DNA of 14,153 nt from CAYVCG01 sp964449985 (GTDB lineage: Bacteria; Bacillota; Clostridia; Lachnospirales; WRAX01), in assembly GCA_964449985.1 (NCBI GenBank), contig CAYVCG010000056.1:1-14153 (forward strand). Direction: 5' to 3'. How positions within the stretch are numbered: position 1 is the first letter of the stretch; the number at the start of each line of letters is the position of its first letter. The notes under the pieces are model-generated. The model did not search any database. It was not told where the DNA came from and saw only the letters and a list, made by a program, of their open reading frames with translations. This document shows positions 7,245 through 14,153 of the stretch, piece by piece. The translations under genes were made by a program, and so were the position numbers.

Positions 7245-8272
7245 ATAACGACTATAAAGCATCAGGCGTAGATGTAGAAGCTGGATATAGGTCTGTAGAG
7301 CTTATGCGCGGTGCTGTAAAAAGCACATTCCGCAAAGAGGTTTTGACGGACTTGGGAGGTTTTGGCGGGCTTTTTTCTATTGCTGCAGCAAAGCATATGG
7401 CTGAGCCTGTTTTGGTTTCTGGAACAGACGGCGTGGGAACAAAGCTAACCGTAGCTTTTGCTATGGACAAGCATGATACCGTTGGGATAGATTGTGTTGC
7501 TATGTGCGTAAATGATATAGTATGTTCCGGCGCAGAACCGCTATTCTTTCTTGACTATATTGCCTGCGGAAAGAATTTTCCGGAAAAGATTGCTGATATA
7601 GTAAAAGGCGTTGCGGACGGCTGTAAAATGGCCGGAGCATCAATTATTGGTGGGGAAACTGCGGAGATGCCGGGATTTTATCCGGAGGATGAATATGACA
7701 TGGCCGGTTTTGCCGTTGGTGTTGTGGATAAACCGAAAATAATTGATGGTAAATCGATAAAAGAAGGCGATGTTATTATAGGCATTGCATCCAGCGGTAT
7801 TCATTCAAACGGATATTCACTTGTCCGCAAGGTTTTGCGTCCTTCTAAAACCAATGTCAATGAATATATTGAGCTTTTAGGGACGACTTTGGGTGAAGAG
7901 CTCTTAAAGCCAACAAAAATATACGTCAAGCCTGTTTTAGAACTCATTAACAAGGTAAGTGTCAAAGGTATAAGCCATATTACTGGCGGTGGGTTCATAG
8001 AAAATATACCTCGTATGATTCCTAGGGGTTTAAAAGCAGTTATCTACTGCGGTTCTTGGGATATTCCACCTATATTCGATTATTTAGAAAAAACCGGCGG
8101 CTTGGATAGAATAGGCATGTATAACACGTTTAATATGGGTATAGGCATGGTGTTTGCTGTTGATTCAGCAAATGTTCAAAGTGCCATGGATATATTGTCA
8201 AACGCTGGGGAACGCCCTTATATAATCGGGGAAATAGTTAGCGGGGAAGGTATAGATATATGCTTAAAATAG
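7241..8272 (+). CDS. purM: Phosphoribosylaminoimidazole (AIR) synthetase
   Basis: PurM closes the imidazole ring, converting FGAM and ATP to AIR, the fifth step of IMP synthesis. It is 343 residues, the usual family length. GTDGVGTKL at 61-69 and GGETAEMPGFY at 137-147 are the family's characteristic ATP and substrate motifs, with the conserved stretch around VNDIVCSGAEP at 90-100. The start is fixed by TAAGGAGG at 7226-7233 and by the ATGA overlap with the purF stop. The C-terminal GGGFIENIPRM segment is also typical. It overlaps purN by 13 bp, which suggests translational coupling along the operon. Nothing unusual is seen. Confidence 0.97.
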   Translation: MNNDYKASGVDVEAGYRSVELMRGAVKSTFRKEVLTDLGGFGGLFSIAAAKHMAEPVLVSGTDGVGTKLTVAFAMDKHDTVGIDCVAMCVNDIVCSGAEPLFFLDYIACGKNFPEKIADIVKGVADGCKMAGASIIGGETAEMPGFYPEDEYDMAGFAVGVVDKPKIIDGKSIKEGDVIIGIASSGIHSNGYSLVRKVLRPSKTNVNEYIELLGTTLGEELLKPTKIYVKPVLELINKVSVKGISHITGGGFIENIPRMIPRGLKAVIYCGSWDIPPIFDYLEKTGGLDRIGMYNTFNMGIGMVFAVDSANVQSAMDILSNAGERPYIIGEIVSGEGIDICLK

Positions 8273-8886
8273 GCGTTCTTGTTTCCGGCGGAGGAACAAA
8301 TCTTCAAGTTATTATAGATAGCGTTGAAAACGGAAATATAAAAGCGGAAATAGCCACTGTTATAAGCAACAATCCAAATGCATACGCCTTGGAGCGTGCT
8401 AAAAAGCATGGTATTAACGCAGTTTGTATAAAAAAGAAAGACTTTGCAACAAAAGAGGAATACGAATCAGCCCTTGTCGCCCATTTAAACAAATGCGGCA
8501 TAGGGCTTGTTTTGCTGGCAGGCTTTATGGTGGTTCTTGGGGAAACATTTATAAGGCCTTTTGAGGGCAAAATAATGAACATACATCCGTCTCTAATACC
8601 GTCTTTTTGTGGCACTGGCTATTATGGTTTGAAGGTTCATGAAGGCGTGCTGAAAAGAGGCGTTAAGGTCACAGGGGCTACTGTGCATTTTGTTAATGAG
8701 GAAACCGATGGTGGCCCCATAATCTTGCAAAAGCCTGTTATGGTTCATGATGATGATACACCCGAAACGCTTCAAAGACGTGTTATGGAGGAAGCAGAAT
8801 GGATAATTTATCCTGCGGCTGTAAAATTGTTTTGCGAAAATAAGCTTTTAATAGAAGGAAATTTTGTTAAGGGGGCATATATATGA
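8260..8886 (+). CDS. purN: Phosphoribosylglycinamide formyltransferase (GAR transformylase)
   Basis: PurN moves a formyl group from 10-formyltetrahydrofolate to GAR, giving FGAR, the third step of IMP synthesis. It is 208 residues. SGGGTNL at 9-15 is the phosphate-binding loop. The catalytic set is intact: N107 and H109 in NIHPSLIP, and D150 in ETDGGPI. The segment SFCGTGYYGLKVHEGVL is the form I associate with clostridial PurN. GGGGAAGG at 8243-8250 supports the ATG at 8260, which lies inside the end of purM. Its stop overlaps the purD start (ATGA). Confidence 0.97.
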   Translation: MLKIGVLVSGGGTNLQVIIDSVENGNIKAEIATVISNNPNAYALERAKKHGINAVCIKKKDFATKEEYESALVAHLNKCGIGLVLLAGFMVVLGETFIRPFEGKIMNIHPSLIPSFCGTGYYGLKVHEGVLKRGVKVTGATVHFVNEETDGGPIILQKPVMVHDDDTPETLQRRVMEEAEWIIYPAAVKLFCENKLLIEGNFVKGAYI

Positions 8887-9623
8887 GAGTATTAGTTATT
8901 GGCGGCGGTGGGCGAGAACACGCCATTATTTGGAAGTTAAAAAAAAGCCCTTTAATAGAAAAAATATTTTGCGCTCCGGGTAATTTTGGTATAAAATCTA
9001 TCGCAGAGTGTGCCGATATTAATGTGGAAGATTTTGACGCTTTGATTGATTTTGCAAAGCAGCAACGGATTGATTTAACAGTCGTTGGCCCTGATGACCC
9101 CCTTGTTGGAGGTATTGTTGATGCATTTGAGGCAGAAGGTTTAAAAGTATTCGGGCCTAGGAAAAACGCTGCAATGATTGAAGGCAGTAAAGCGTTTTCA
9201 AAAAATCTTATGAAAAAATATAATATTCCGACAGCTTCTTATGAAGTGTTTGAAAGTTATGATAAAGCTGTGGAATATGTTAGAAATCAGAAAATGCCGG
9301 TTGTCATCAAGGCTGATGGACTTGCTCTCGGCAAAGGTGTGTTGATTTGTAACACTTTGCAGGAAGCCGAAAAAGCTCTTGATGATATGTTTATTTCAAA
9401 GAAATTTGGAAAATCCGGAACGACAGTTGTTATTGAGGAATTTATTGAAGGCCCAGAGGTTTCAATCTTGGCATTTTGCGATGGAAAAACTATTGTTCCT
9501 ATGGTAAGCGCTCAGGATCATAAAAGGGCGCTGGATGGAGACAAAGGCCTTAACACAGGAGGAATGGGAACGTTTTCTCCGAGTAGATTTTATAACAATG
9601 ATATTGCGCTTGAATGTATGGAA
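8883..9623 (+). CDS. purD: Phosphoribosylamine-glycine ligase, N-terminal part
   Basis: PurD joins glycine to phosphoribosylamine with ATP, making GAR, the second step of IMP synthesis. The first 247 residues are present up to the gap. GGGGREHAI at 7-15 opens the N-terminal Rossmann-like domain, VVGPDDPL follows, and the ATP-grasp domain begins near residue 100 (AAMIEGSKAFSK), with VIKADGLALGKGV and GGMGTFSPS. AAGGGGG at 8869-8875 supports the start. Roughly 110 residues, including the metal-binding NARFGDPE region expected here, are missing in the gap; the rest is at 9725-9916. The break comes from assembly and gives no sign of a pseudogene. Confidence 0.96.
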
Positions 9624-9723
9624 NNNNNNNNNNNNNNNNNNNNNNNNNNNNNNNNNNNNNNNNNNNNNNNNNNNNNNNNNNNNNNNNNNNNNNNNNNNNN
9701 NNNNNNNNNNNNNNNNNNNNNNN
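9624..9723. other. Scaffold gap (100 N) inside purD
   Basis: Exactly 100 N. PurD is about 420-430 residues in known bacteria and 310 are visible, so about 330 bp are missing. The frames on the two sides differ by this placeholder length, which is not evidence of a frameshift. The flanks share no overlap. Confidence 0.9.
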
Positions 9724-9724
9724 G

Positions 9725-9916
9725 AATGAAAACGTTATCGTATTTCATGCCGGAACAACGGAAAAGGACGGTATAACAGTTACAAATGGCGGAAGAGTTC
9801 TTGGTGTGACAGGTATAGGCTCCGATCTGGATGAGGCTATAAAGACATCATACTCTGGTGTAGGTAAAATTAGTTTCAGCCGAATGCACTATAGAAATGA
9901 CATTGGAATAAAATAG
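9725..9916 (+). CDS. purD: Phosphoribosylamine-glycine ligase, C-terminal part
   Basis: These are 63 residues ending at TAG 9914-9916. They contain VIVFHAGT, GGRVLGVTGIG and a final HYRNDIG, which are the standard end of the PurD C-terminal domain. The frame differs from the N-terminal piece only because the N run is not the true length. With both pieces the gene closes the leuS-purFMND group; purH is not next to it. Confidence 0.93.
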   Translation, partial: NENVIVFHAGTTEKDGITVTNGGRVLGVTGIGSDLDEAIKTSYSGVGKISFSRMHYRNDIGIK

Positions 9917-9946
9917 TGTTTTATAATAAATTACTATTAAATGGAG

Positions 9947-10016
9947 AAAAGAGCCTAAGGAAGGGTTAAAATCGTTACGATTTGTTGCTTTTTTTGGGCT
10001 TTTTTTATTTTTTTCC
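9947..10016 (+). terminator. Terminator-like structure after purD
   Basis: Bases 9947-9958 (AAAAGAGCCTAA) can pair with 9994 to about 10006 (TTGGGCT then T-run) over about 12 bp with G-T wobbles. The loop carries a second small hairpin, AAATCG-TTA-CGATTT (9969-9983). A long T-rich tract follows (10001-10014, interrupted by one A). It lies about 30 bases after the purD stop, as expected for the end of the leuS-pur transcript. Confidence 0.55.
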
Positions 10017-10051
10017 TGAAATATACATTTAAATTTTTTGGGTTTTTTTCA

Positions 10052-10081
10052 TAAATTGTACATAATAGATTTAGCCGATAA
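10052..10081 (+). promoter_or_regulatory. Candidate sigma-28 (sigma-D) promoter for the flagellar operon
   Basis: GCCGATAA at 10074-10081 is an exact match to the sigma-28 -10 consensus. The nearest -35 TAAA (10052-10055) is 18 bp away, whereas about 15 is usual, so the -35 fit is weak. A second near match, GCCGAATA, lies at 10120-10127. B. subtilis has a sigma-D promoter in the same position before flgB, which supports the reading. Confidence 0.45.
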
Positions 10082-10251
10082 TAATTTATTAGAAATTGTT
10101 AATTTAAAATCCAAATTATGCCGAATATGTATAGAGGGCATTTATTAGATTTCTTATTGGCTTAATTTGTCGTTTATATATTTTATATTATTTGTTTTGC
10201 TTACGAACTTTTACAGTTTGTTTTACGGCTTTATAAATGGAGGAATTGATT

Positions 10252-10632
10252 ATGCTATTTGACAATATGTTTATTCAAAATGATGTGCTCGGTTCAGCCA
10301 TGCAGGCATCAGTCGTTCGTAACGATATAATAAATAACAATATTGCTAATAACGACGTTCCGGGATTTAAGAAAAAAACAGTTGATTTTGAACAATACTT
10401 GCGAAAAGAGTTGGATTCTCATAAAAGACTTGTGGATATTAGGTTTGATAATATTAAGCCAACCATTAGGATGGAGAATAACAATTACAGCTATAGAATT
10501 GACGGCAACAACGTTGATATAGAGGCCGAAATGGTCGATTTATATCAAAACTCCGTTAAGTATGACACGTTGGCCAGTGGTGTTATAAATAACTATAAAA
10601 GAATTAATCTTGCACTAACAGGCATAAAATAG
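10252..10632 (+). CDS. flgB: Flagellar basal-body proximal rod protein FlgB
   Basis: FlgB is a proximal rod subunit exported by the flagellar type III apparatus. I start it at ATG 10252 (MLFDNMFIQND), eight bases after GGAGG at 10239-10243; the earlier in-frame ATG at 10237 overlaps that ribosome site. The product is 126 residues. The rod-family motif NNNIANNDVPGFKKKTVDF sits near residues 24-42, and the end VDLYQNSVKYDTLASGVI is the usual C-terminal rod helix. It opens the order flgB-flgC-fliE-fliF-fliG, which matches the Bacillus fla/che operon start. Confidence 0.95.
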   Translation: MLFDNMFIQNDVLGSAMQASVVRNDIINNNIANNDVPGFKKKTVDFEQYLRKELDSHKRLVDIRFDNIKPTIRMENNNYSYRIDGNNVDIEAEMVDLYQNSVKYDTLASGVINNYKRINLALTGIK

Positions 10633-10679
10633 TTTGACATACGGAGCCTTAAAATGATTAATAAATTGGAGGTTATTTT

Positions 10680-11123
10680 GTGGGTTTTTTCAATTCGATG
10701 AATATAAGCGCTACAGGTCTGACGGCGCAAAGACTAAGAATGGATATTATATCTCAGAACATAGCAAATGTTGATACTACAAGAACCGAAAACGGAACCC
10801 CTTACAGAAGAAAAACGGTCTTATTTCAGGAAAGAGGGAATAATCTCCCGTTTTCATCTTATTTAAACGACGCTATGAGCAATTCTCTCGCGGGTAACGG
10901 TGTCAGGGTTACAAAAATTGTTGAGGATCAAACGCCTGGTGCAAGGGTTTTTGAGCCATCTCATCCCGATGCTGACGCTGAAGGATATATAACCAAGCCA
11001 AACGTTAATATCGTTGAGGAAATGGTTAACATGATTTCATCGACCCGTTCATATGAAGCTAACATCACAGCTATAAACAGCACTAAATCCATGATTGCAA
11101 AAACTTTGGAAATAAGCAGGTAA
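10680..11123 (+). CDS. flgC: Flagellar basal-body rod protein FlgC
   Basis: FlgC is the second proximal rod protein. The start is GTG 10680 (MGFFNSMNISATGLTAQRLR), seven bases after GGAGG at 10668-10672. It is 147 residues, a normal length. The motif SQNIANVDTTRTENGTPYRRK and the C-terminal KPNVNIVEEMVNMISSTRSY are diagnostic of FlgC. It lies 47 bp after flgB and is clearly co-oriented in the same operon. Confidence 0.96.
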   Translation: MGFFNSMNISATGLTAQRLRMDIISQNIANVDTTRTENGTPYRRKTVLFQERGNNLPFSSYLNDAMSNSLAGNGVRVTKIVEDQTPGARVFEPSHPDADAEGYITKPNVNIVEEMVNMISSTRSYEANITAINSTKSMIAKTLEISR

Positions 11124-11187
11124 TGAGTTGATACTATTTAACATTATTTTTTCTTTGAATTACACCAATTAAAACGGAGGAAATAAA

Positions 11188-11511
11188 ATGAGTATTGAAA
11201 ATATAAGCTTGCAATTGGGGCAAAAAGCTTTTGGTATTGACTCGGGGGTTAATCAAAAAACGATAACTGATAATGAAATAACCCAGCCGTTTGACTACTT
11301 TTTTAACGCTTATTCAAATATATTATCCGAAACTAACGCATATCAGCTTGAAGCGGACAAGGTTCAGCTTGACTATGCAGCAGGCAAGACCGATGATATG
11401 CTTGCTGTTATGCTGGCCCAGGAAAAAGCATACGCTTCACTTAATTTTACGGTACAGGTTACAAGTAAGATTTTAGAGGCATACAAAGAAATTATGCGAA
11501 TTTCTTTATAA
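11188..11511 (+). CDS. fliE: Flagellar hook-basal body protein FliE
   Basis: FliE links the MS ring to the proximal rod and is needed early for rod export. It is 107 residues. The C-terminal half carries the family signature: LDYAAGKTDDMLAVMLAQEK followed by SLNFTVQVTSKILEAYKEIMRI. CGGAGG at 11175-11180 precedes the ATG by seven bases. It lies 64 bp after flgC and 73 bp before fliF. Confidence 0.95.
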   Translation: MSIENISLQLGQKAFGIDSGVNQKTITDNEITQPFDYFFNAYSNILSETNAYQLEADKVQLDYAAGKTDDMLAVMLAQEKAYASLNFTVQVTSKILEAYKEIMRISL

Positions 11512-11518
11512 AACGTTT

Positions 11519-11552
11519 GCATAAATGTATTTTATGCGCTTTTGATTTTTTG
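11519..11552 (+). terminator. Weak hairpin with T-rich tail between fliE and fliF
   Basis: GCATAAA (11519-11525) pairs perfectly with TTTATGC (11531-11537) around a five-base loop, followed by GCTTTTGATTTTTTGG. This resembles a weak intrinsic terminator or attenuator inside the operon, or an RNA-processing or stability element. The stem is AT-rich and only 7 bp, so strong termination is unlikely. Confidence 0.3.
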
Positions 11553-11584
11553 GTAATGTATGTGCCATAGGATGAGGTGAGCAA

Positions 11585-13204
11585 ATGCAGGAAAAGATTC
11601 AGTCATTTCTGAATAAAGTGATTGATAAATGGAAGAGCTTTGAAAAAAGCCAAAAAATAAAAATAATAGTTATTGCAGCCGTGCTTGTTGCTGTGCTCGG
11701 TGCCACGGTATATTTAACTCTTAGGCCAAGGATGTATACAATCATTAATAACCAAGACGGTATGACGATTTTGGCCGCTCAAAGCGCTCTTAATGATGCC
11801 AATATACCAAACCAAATAATAAATAACGGAACCGGGTTGCAAGTTACAGAAGGGGATGTCGGTAACGCAAGATTACAGTTGGAAACGAAAAACGTTTTCA
11901 GCGGTAAAAAGTTCACGTATTACGACGCTCTTGAATACAGCACAATGGGCACCACTGATATTATAAAAAATGAAAACCTTAAAAAAGCAAAGCAAACAGA
12001 GCTGGAAACGATGATATCTAAAATGAACGGTATTATTGGGGCAGACGTTCAGCTTGTTATCCCGGGGGATACAAACTTTTTCCTTCCGGATAATAAGGCA
12101 ACTGCAAGTGTTTTGCTTGAAACAGAAGGCCAGCTTGATCCCGGTCAGGCGGAAACAGTAGCGCGTCTTGTTCAACGTAGCGTAAAAAATCTTGAGCTAG
12201 AAAACATAGAGATTACAGACCAAAACTACAATATGTTGTTTTCCGGCGTAGCTATCCAGACAAACGGCGGTTTAAAAACCCAGTTTGATGCCGAGATGCT
12301 CATGAAAGGCGCTATAGAAACGCAGATTAAAAAGGCTGCAAGGCCAATTTATGATGAGACTAATACGATCTTTAATCTTGCGTTTAACTGGGATAAGATT
12401 CAGGAGCAGTCAAAGCTTTATTCAAATCCGTTAGGCGATGAAAACGCTTCCGGGCTTGTTGATGCTGAAAAAATAAACAAGCAGAATATAGAGGGCACCA
12501 ACCCTAACGCAGAGCCTGGTTTGGGGGCTAACAATCAGCAAACCCCAGGATATCAAACCCAAGATGGCGGAACCTCAACGGCTTCTATCAATGAAAGAGA
12601 AGCAAACTACATTTACAATGTTGTTGAGCAAATTAAAGAAGGCCAGATTGGAAACGTATTAAACAAAGACTCCAGCATTGCTGTTTTCGTGTATAGATAC
12701 TCTAATTTTGATGAAGCATACATGACCCAAAATGATAGGTTGAACGGCCAAACTTGGACTGATTTCAAGTCTGCAACCAAGCCTACTGAGTTTGCGGTTG
12801 ATGATGCATTCATAACTTCTTTAAAAATTGGAACAGGCATTGATAACCTTTCTGTTGTTGGCTATGACGTTCCTGTGTTTGTTGATAAGGAAGTTCAGCC
12901 GATAGCGATTCAGCAAATCGCGATACTTGTTATACTTGCTCTGTTGATTCTTCTTCTTGCATATGGTCTTCTTAGAAAGACTCAGCCTGATGAAGTTACA
13001 GAAATTGAACCAGAGCTTTCTGTTGAAGACTTGCTTGTCAGTTCACAGTTGGACGAAAGACAGGAAAGCGAAACAGAAAAACTTCGGGATATCGAGCTTG
13101 GGCTTGAATCTGAAGTTAAGCGTCAGATTAATAAATTTGTTGATGAAAAGCCGGACGCAGTTGCACAGCTTTTGCGCAATTGGCTTAATGAAGATTGGGA
13201 GTGA
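11585..13204 (+). CDS. fliF: Flagellar MS-ring protein FliF
   Basis: FliF forms the membrane-embedded MS ring, the base on which rod, export gate and rotor assemble. It is 539 residues, close to the family norm. Membrane segments lie at about 25-46 (IIVIAAVLVAVLGATVYL) and 441-461 (IAILVILALLILLLAYG). Between them are the ring-building domains, including LETKNVFSGKKFTYYDALEYS and the GADVQLVIPGDT strand, plus a Gly/Asn/Gln-rich disordered insert near 300-335 typical of the beta-collar region. The acidic cytoplasmic tail ends VAQLLRNWLNEDWE, the FliG-binding piece. GAGG at 11574-11577 precedes the ATG. fliG starts six bases after the stop. Confidence 0.97.
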   Translation: MQEKIQSFLNKVIDKWKSFEKSQKIKIIVIAAVLVAVLGATVYLTLRPRMYTIINNQDGMTILAAQSALNDANIPNQIINNGTGLQVTEGDVGNARLQLETKNVFSGKKFTYYDALEYSTMGTTDIIKNENLKKAKQTELETMISKMNGIIGADVQLVIPGDTNFFLPDNKATASVLLETEGQLDPGQAETVARLVQRSVKNLELENIEITDQNYNMLFSGVAIQTNGGLKTQFDAEMLMKGAIETQIKKAARPIYDETNTIFNLAFNWDKIQEQSKLYSNPLGDENASGLVDAEKINKQNIEGTNPNAEPGLGANNQQTPGYQTQDGGTSTASINEREANYIYNVVEQIKEGQIGNVLNKDSSIAVFVYRYSNFDEAYMTQNDRLNGQTWTDFKSATKPTEFAVDDAFITSLKIGTGIDNLSVVGYDVPVFVDKEVQPIAIQQIAILVILALLILLLAYGLLRKTQPDEVTEIEPELSVEDLLVSSQLDERQESETEKLRDIELGLESEVKRQINKFVDEKPDAVAQLLRNWLNEDWE

Positions 13205-13209
13205 TAAAT

Positions 13210-14153
13210 TTGGCAGATGTTGATGTTATAGCCGGCAAAACTAAGGCAGCTATTCTGCTCATTACTCTTGGACCAGAAAAGTCTGCCAAAATCTTCAAAC
13301 ACTTAAAAGAAGAAGAAATAGAAGCGCTGACATTGGAAATAGCCAACATAAGCTCGGTTATGCCTGATGTTAAAGAAGCTGTGCTTAATGAGTTTTATCA
13401 AATCTGTATTGCGCAGCAATATATTACCGAGGGCGGTATTTCGTATGCCAAGCAGGTTCTGGAAAAGGCTCTTGGCGAGGAACGCGCTTTCCAAGTTATC
13501 AGCAAGCTTACGGTTTCGCTTAAAACACGTCCTTTCGATTTTATAAGAAAAGCGGATCCGGATCAGATTTTGAATTTTATACAGCACGAGCATCCTCAAA
13601 TCATTGCACTTATATTATCGTATATCAAACCACAACAGGCGGCTCAAATTCTTGCGGAATTAAATCCAGAAAAACAGGCCGATGTTGCAAGGAGAATAGC
13701 TATTATGGATAGGACATCACCTGAGGTTGTTAAAGAAATCGAGAAGGCTTTGGAAAAGAAACTTTCAAACCTTATGACGGAAGATTATACGACCGTTGGC
13801 GGCGTAGATTCCGTTGTAGAAATCTTGAATTCTGTTGACAGAACGACTGAAAAGAATATTATGGAAACCCTTGAAACAGAAGACGCTGATCTTTCCGAAG
13901 AAATCAAGAGGAAAATGTTTGTCTTTGAAGATATTATTACGCTGGATAACCGCTCCATACAGACTATCCTGCGCCAAGATATCGACAACAGAGAGCTTGC
14001 GATTGCACTCAAAGGTTCCAGCCCGGATGTTCAGAGCGTTATCTTTGCAAATATTTCAAAGCGCCTTGCCGCTATGATAAGAGAAGATATGGATTATATG
14101 GGTCCTGTGCGTAAGGCAGACGTTGAAGAAGCTCAGCAGAAAATTGTTAATAT
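13210..14153 (+). CDS. fliG: Flagellar motor switch protein FliG, cut by window end
   Basis: FliG is the rotor component that meets the stator and binds FliF and FliM. I start it at TTG 13210 (MADVDVIAGKTKAAILLITLG), eight bases after GGGAG at 13197-13201; an in-frame GTG at 13201 overlapping the fliF stop is an alternative with a poorer ribosome site. 314 codons are present and about 25 are missing past the edge. The N-terminal FliF-binding domain is followed by the EHPQ motif at 127-130 and TSPEV in the middle domain. The C-terminal domain carries FEDIITLDNRSIQTILR, IALKG, and GPVRKADVEEAQQ. There is no stop in the window, so simple ORF callers may miss it. Confidence 0.97.
   Translation, partial: MADVDVIAGKTKAAILLITLGPEKSAKIFKHLKEEEIEALTLEIANISSVMPDVKEAVLNEFYQICIAQQYITEGGISYAKQVLEKALGEERAFQVISKLTVSLKTRPFDFIRKADPDQILNFIQHEHPQIIALILSYIKPQQAAQILAELNPEKQADVARRIAIMDRTSPEVVKEIEKALEKKLSNLMTEDYTTVGGVDSVVEILNSVDRTTEKNIMETLETEDADLSEEIKRKMFVFEDIITLDNRSIQTILRQDIDNRELAIALKGSSPDVQSVIFANISKRLAAMIREDMDYMGPVRKADVEEAQQKIVN

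Larger units (their letters stand above)
9917..10251. other. Intergenic region between purine and flagellar operons
   Basis: This is a very AT-rich stretch of 335 bp with no credible gene. It holds the purD terminator in its first hundred bases, then a sigma-28-like -10 element at 10074-10081, then more AT-rich sequence leading to the flgB ribosome site. I find no strong sigma-A promoter: TTATTG-17-TATATT at 10154-10182 is the best and is poor in the -35. Confidence 0.6.

Noticed and set aside
9614..9916. Frameshifted or broken purD
   Set aside because: The frame change coincides with a placeholder gap. Both halves match PurD well and about 110 residues are simply unsequenced.
10155..10175. 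Sigma-54 promoter upstream of flgB
   Set aside because: The GG at 10159 is followed ten bases later by CG, not GC, and the rest of the consensus is absent.

Overview
The window is a scaffolded stretch of an AT-rich, Gram-positive-type bacterial chromosome, most likely from the Clostridia and possibly Lachnospiraceae-like. The evidence is a 4Fe-4S, propeptide-type PurF, strong GGAGG ribosome sites, a YesN-type AraC response regulator, clostridial-looking PurN and LeuRS, and a flagellar operon in the order flgB-flgC-fliE-fliF-fliG known from Bacillus and Clostridia. Three runs of exactly 100 N (3336-3435, 5724-5823, 9624-9723) are placeholder scaffold gaps, so distances and reading frames across them mean nothing.

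Layout. (1) Positions 1-130 hold two hairpins that look like terminators for both directions. (2) Positions 131-1621, minus strand, encode an unrecognised 496-residue soluble protein with a histidine-rich tail. (3) It is divergently transcribed from a 535-residue response regulator (1727-3334) with a receiver, a CdaR-GGDEF-like middle and an AraC helix-turn-helix. The ~105 bp between them carries a good sigma-A promoter and a small palindrome. (4) After a gap that swallowed the start of leuS come leuS-purF-purM-purN-purD, tightly packed and partly overlapping. They encode leucyl-tRNA synthetase and steps 1, 5, 3 and 2 of de novo IMP synthesis respectively. purH, which sits between purN and purD in Bacillus, is absent here. 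A terminator-like structure follows purD. (5) A ~335 bp AT-rich region holds a perfect sigma-28 (sigma-D) -10 octamer. (6) The early flagellar operon follows: proximal rod proteins FlgB and FlgC, the rod-MS-ring adaptor FliE, the MS ring FliF and the rotor switch FliG. FliG is cut by the window end.

How the parts work together. The pur genes feed purine nucleotide synthesis and appear co-transcribed with leuS. The flagellar genes build the base of the basal body from the MS ring outward. The regulator and the His-tail protein form a divergent pair of unknown role.

Most of the window is ordinary core metabolism and motility. No clear new system is visible. The points worth a second look are the unknown His-tail protein with its divergent atypical regulator, a PurF whose usual glutamine-binding arginine position is alanine, the leuS-pur linkage, and an assembly gap that the sequence itself shows to be false.
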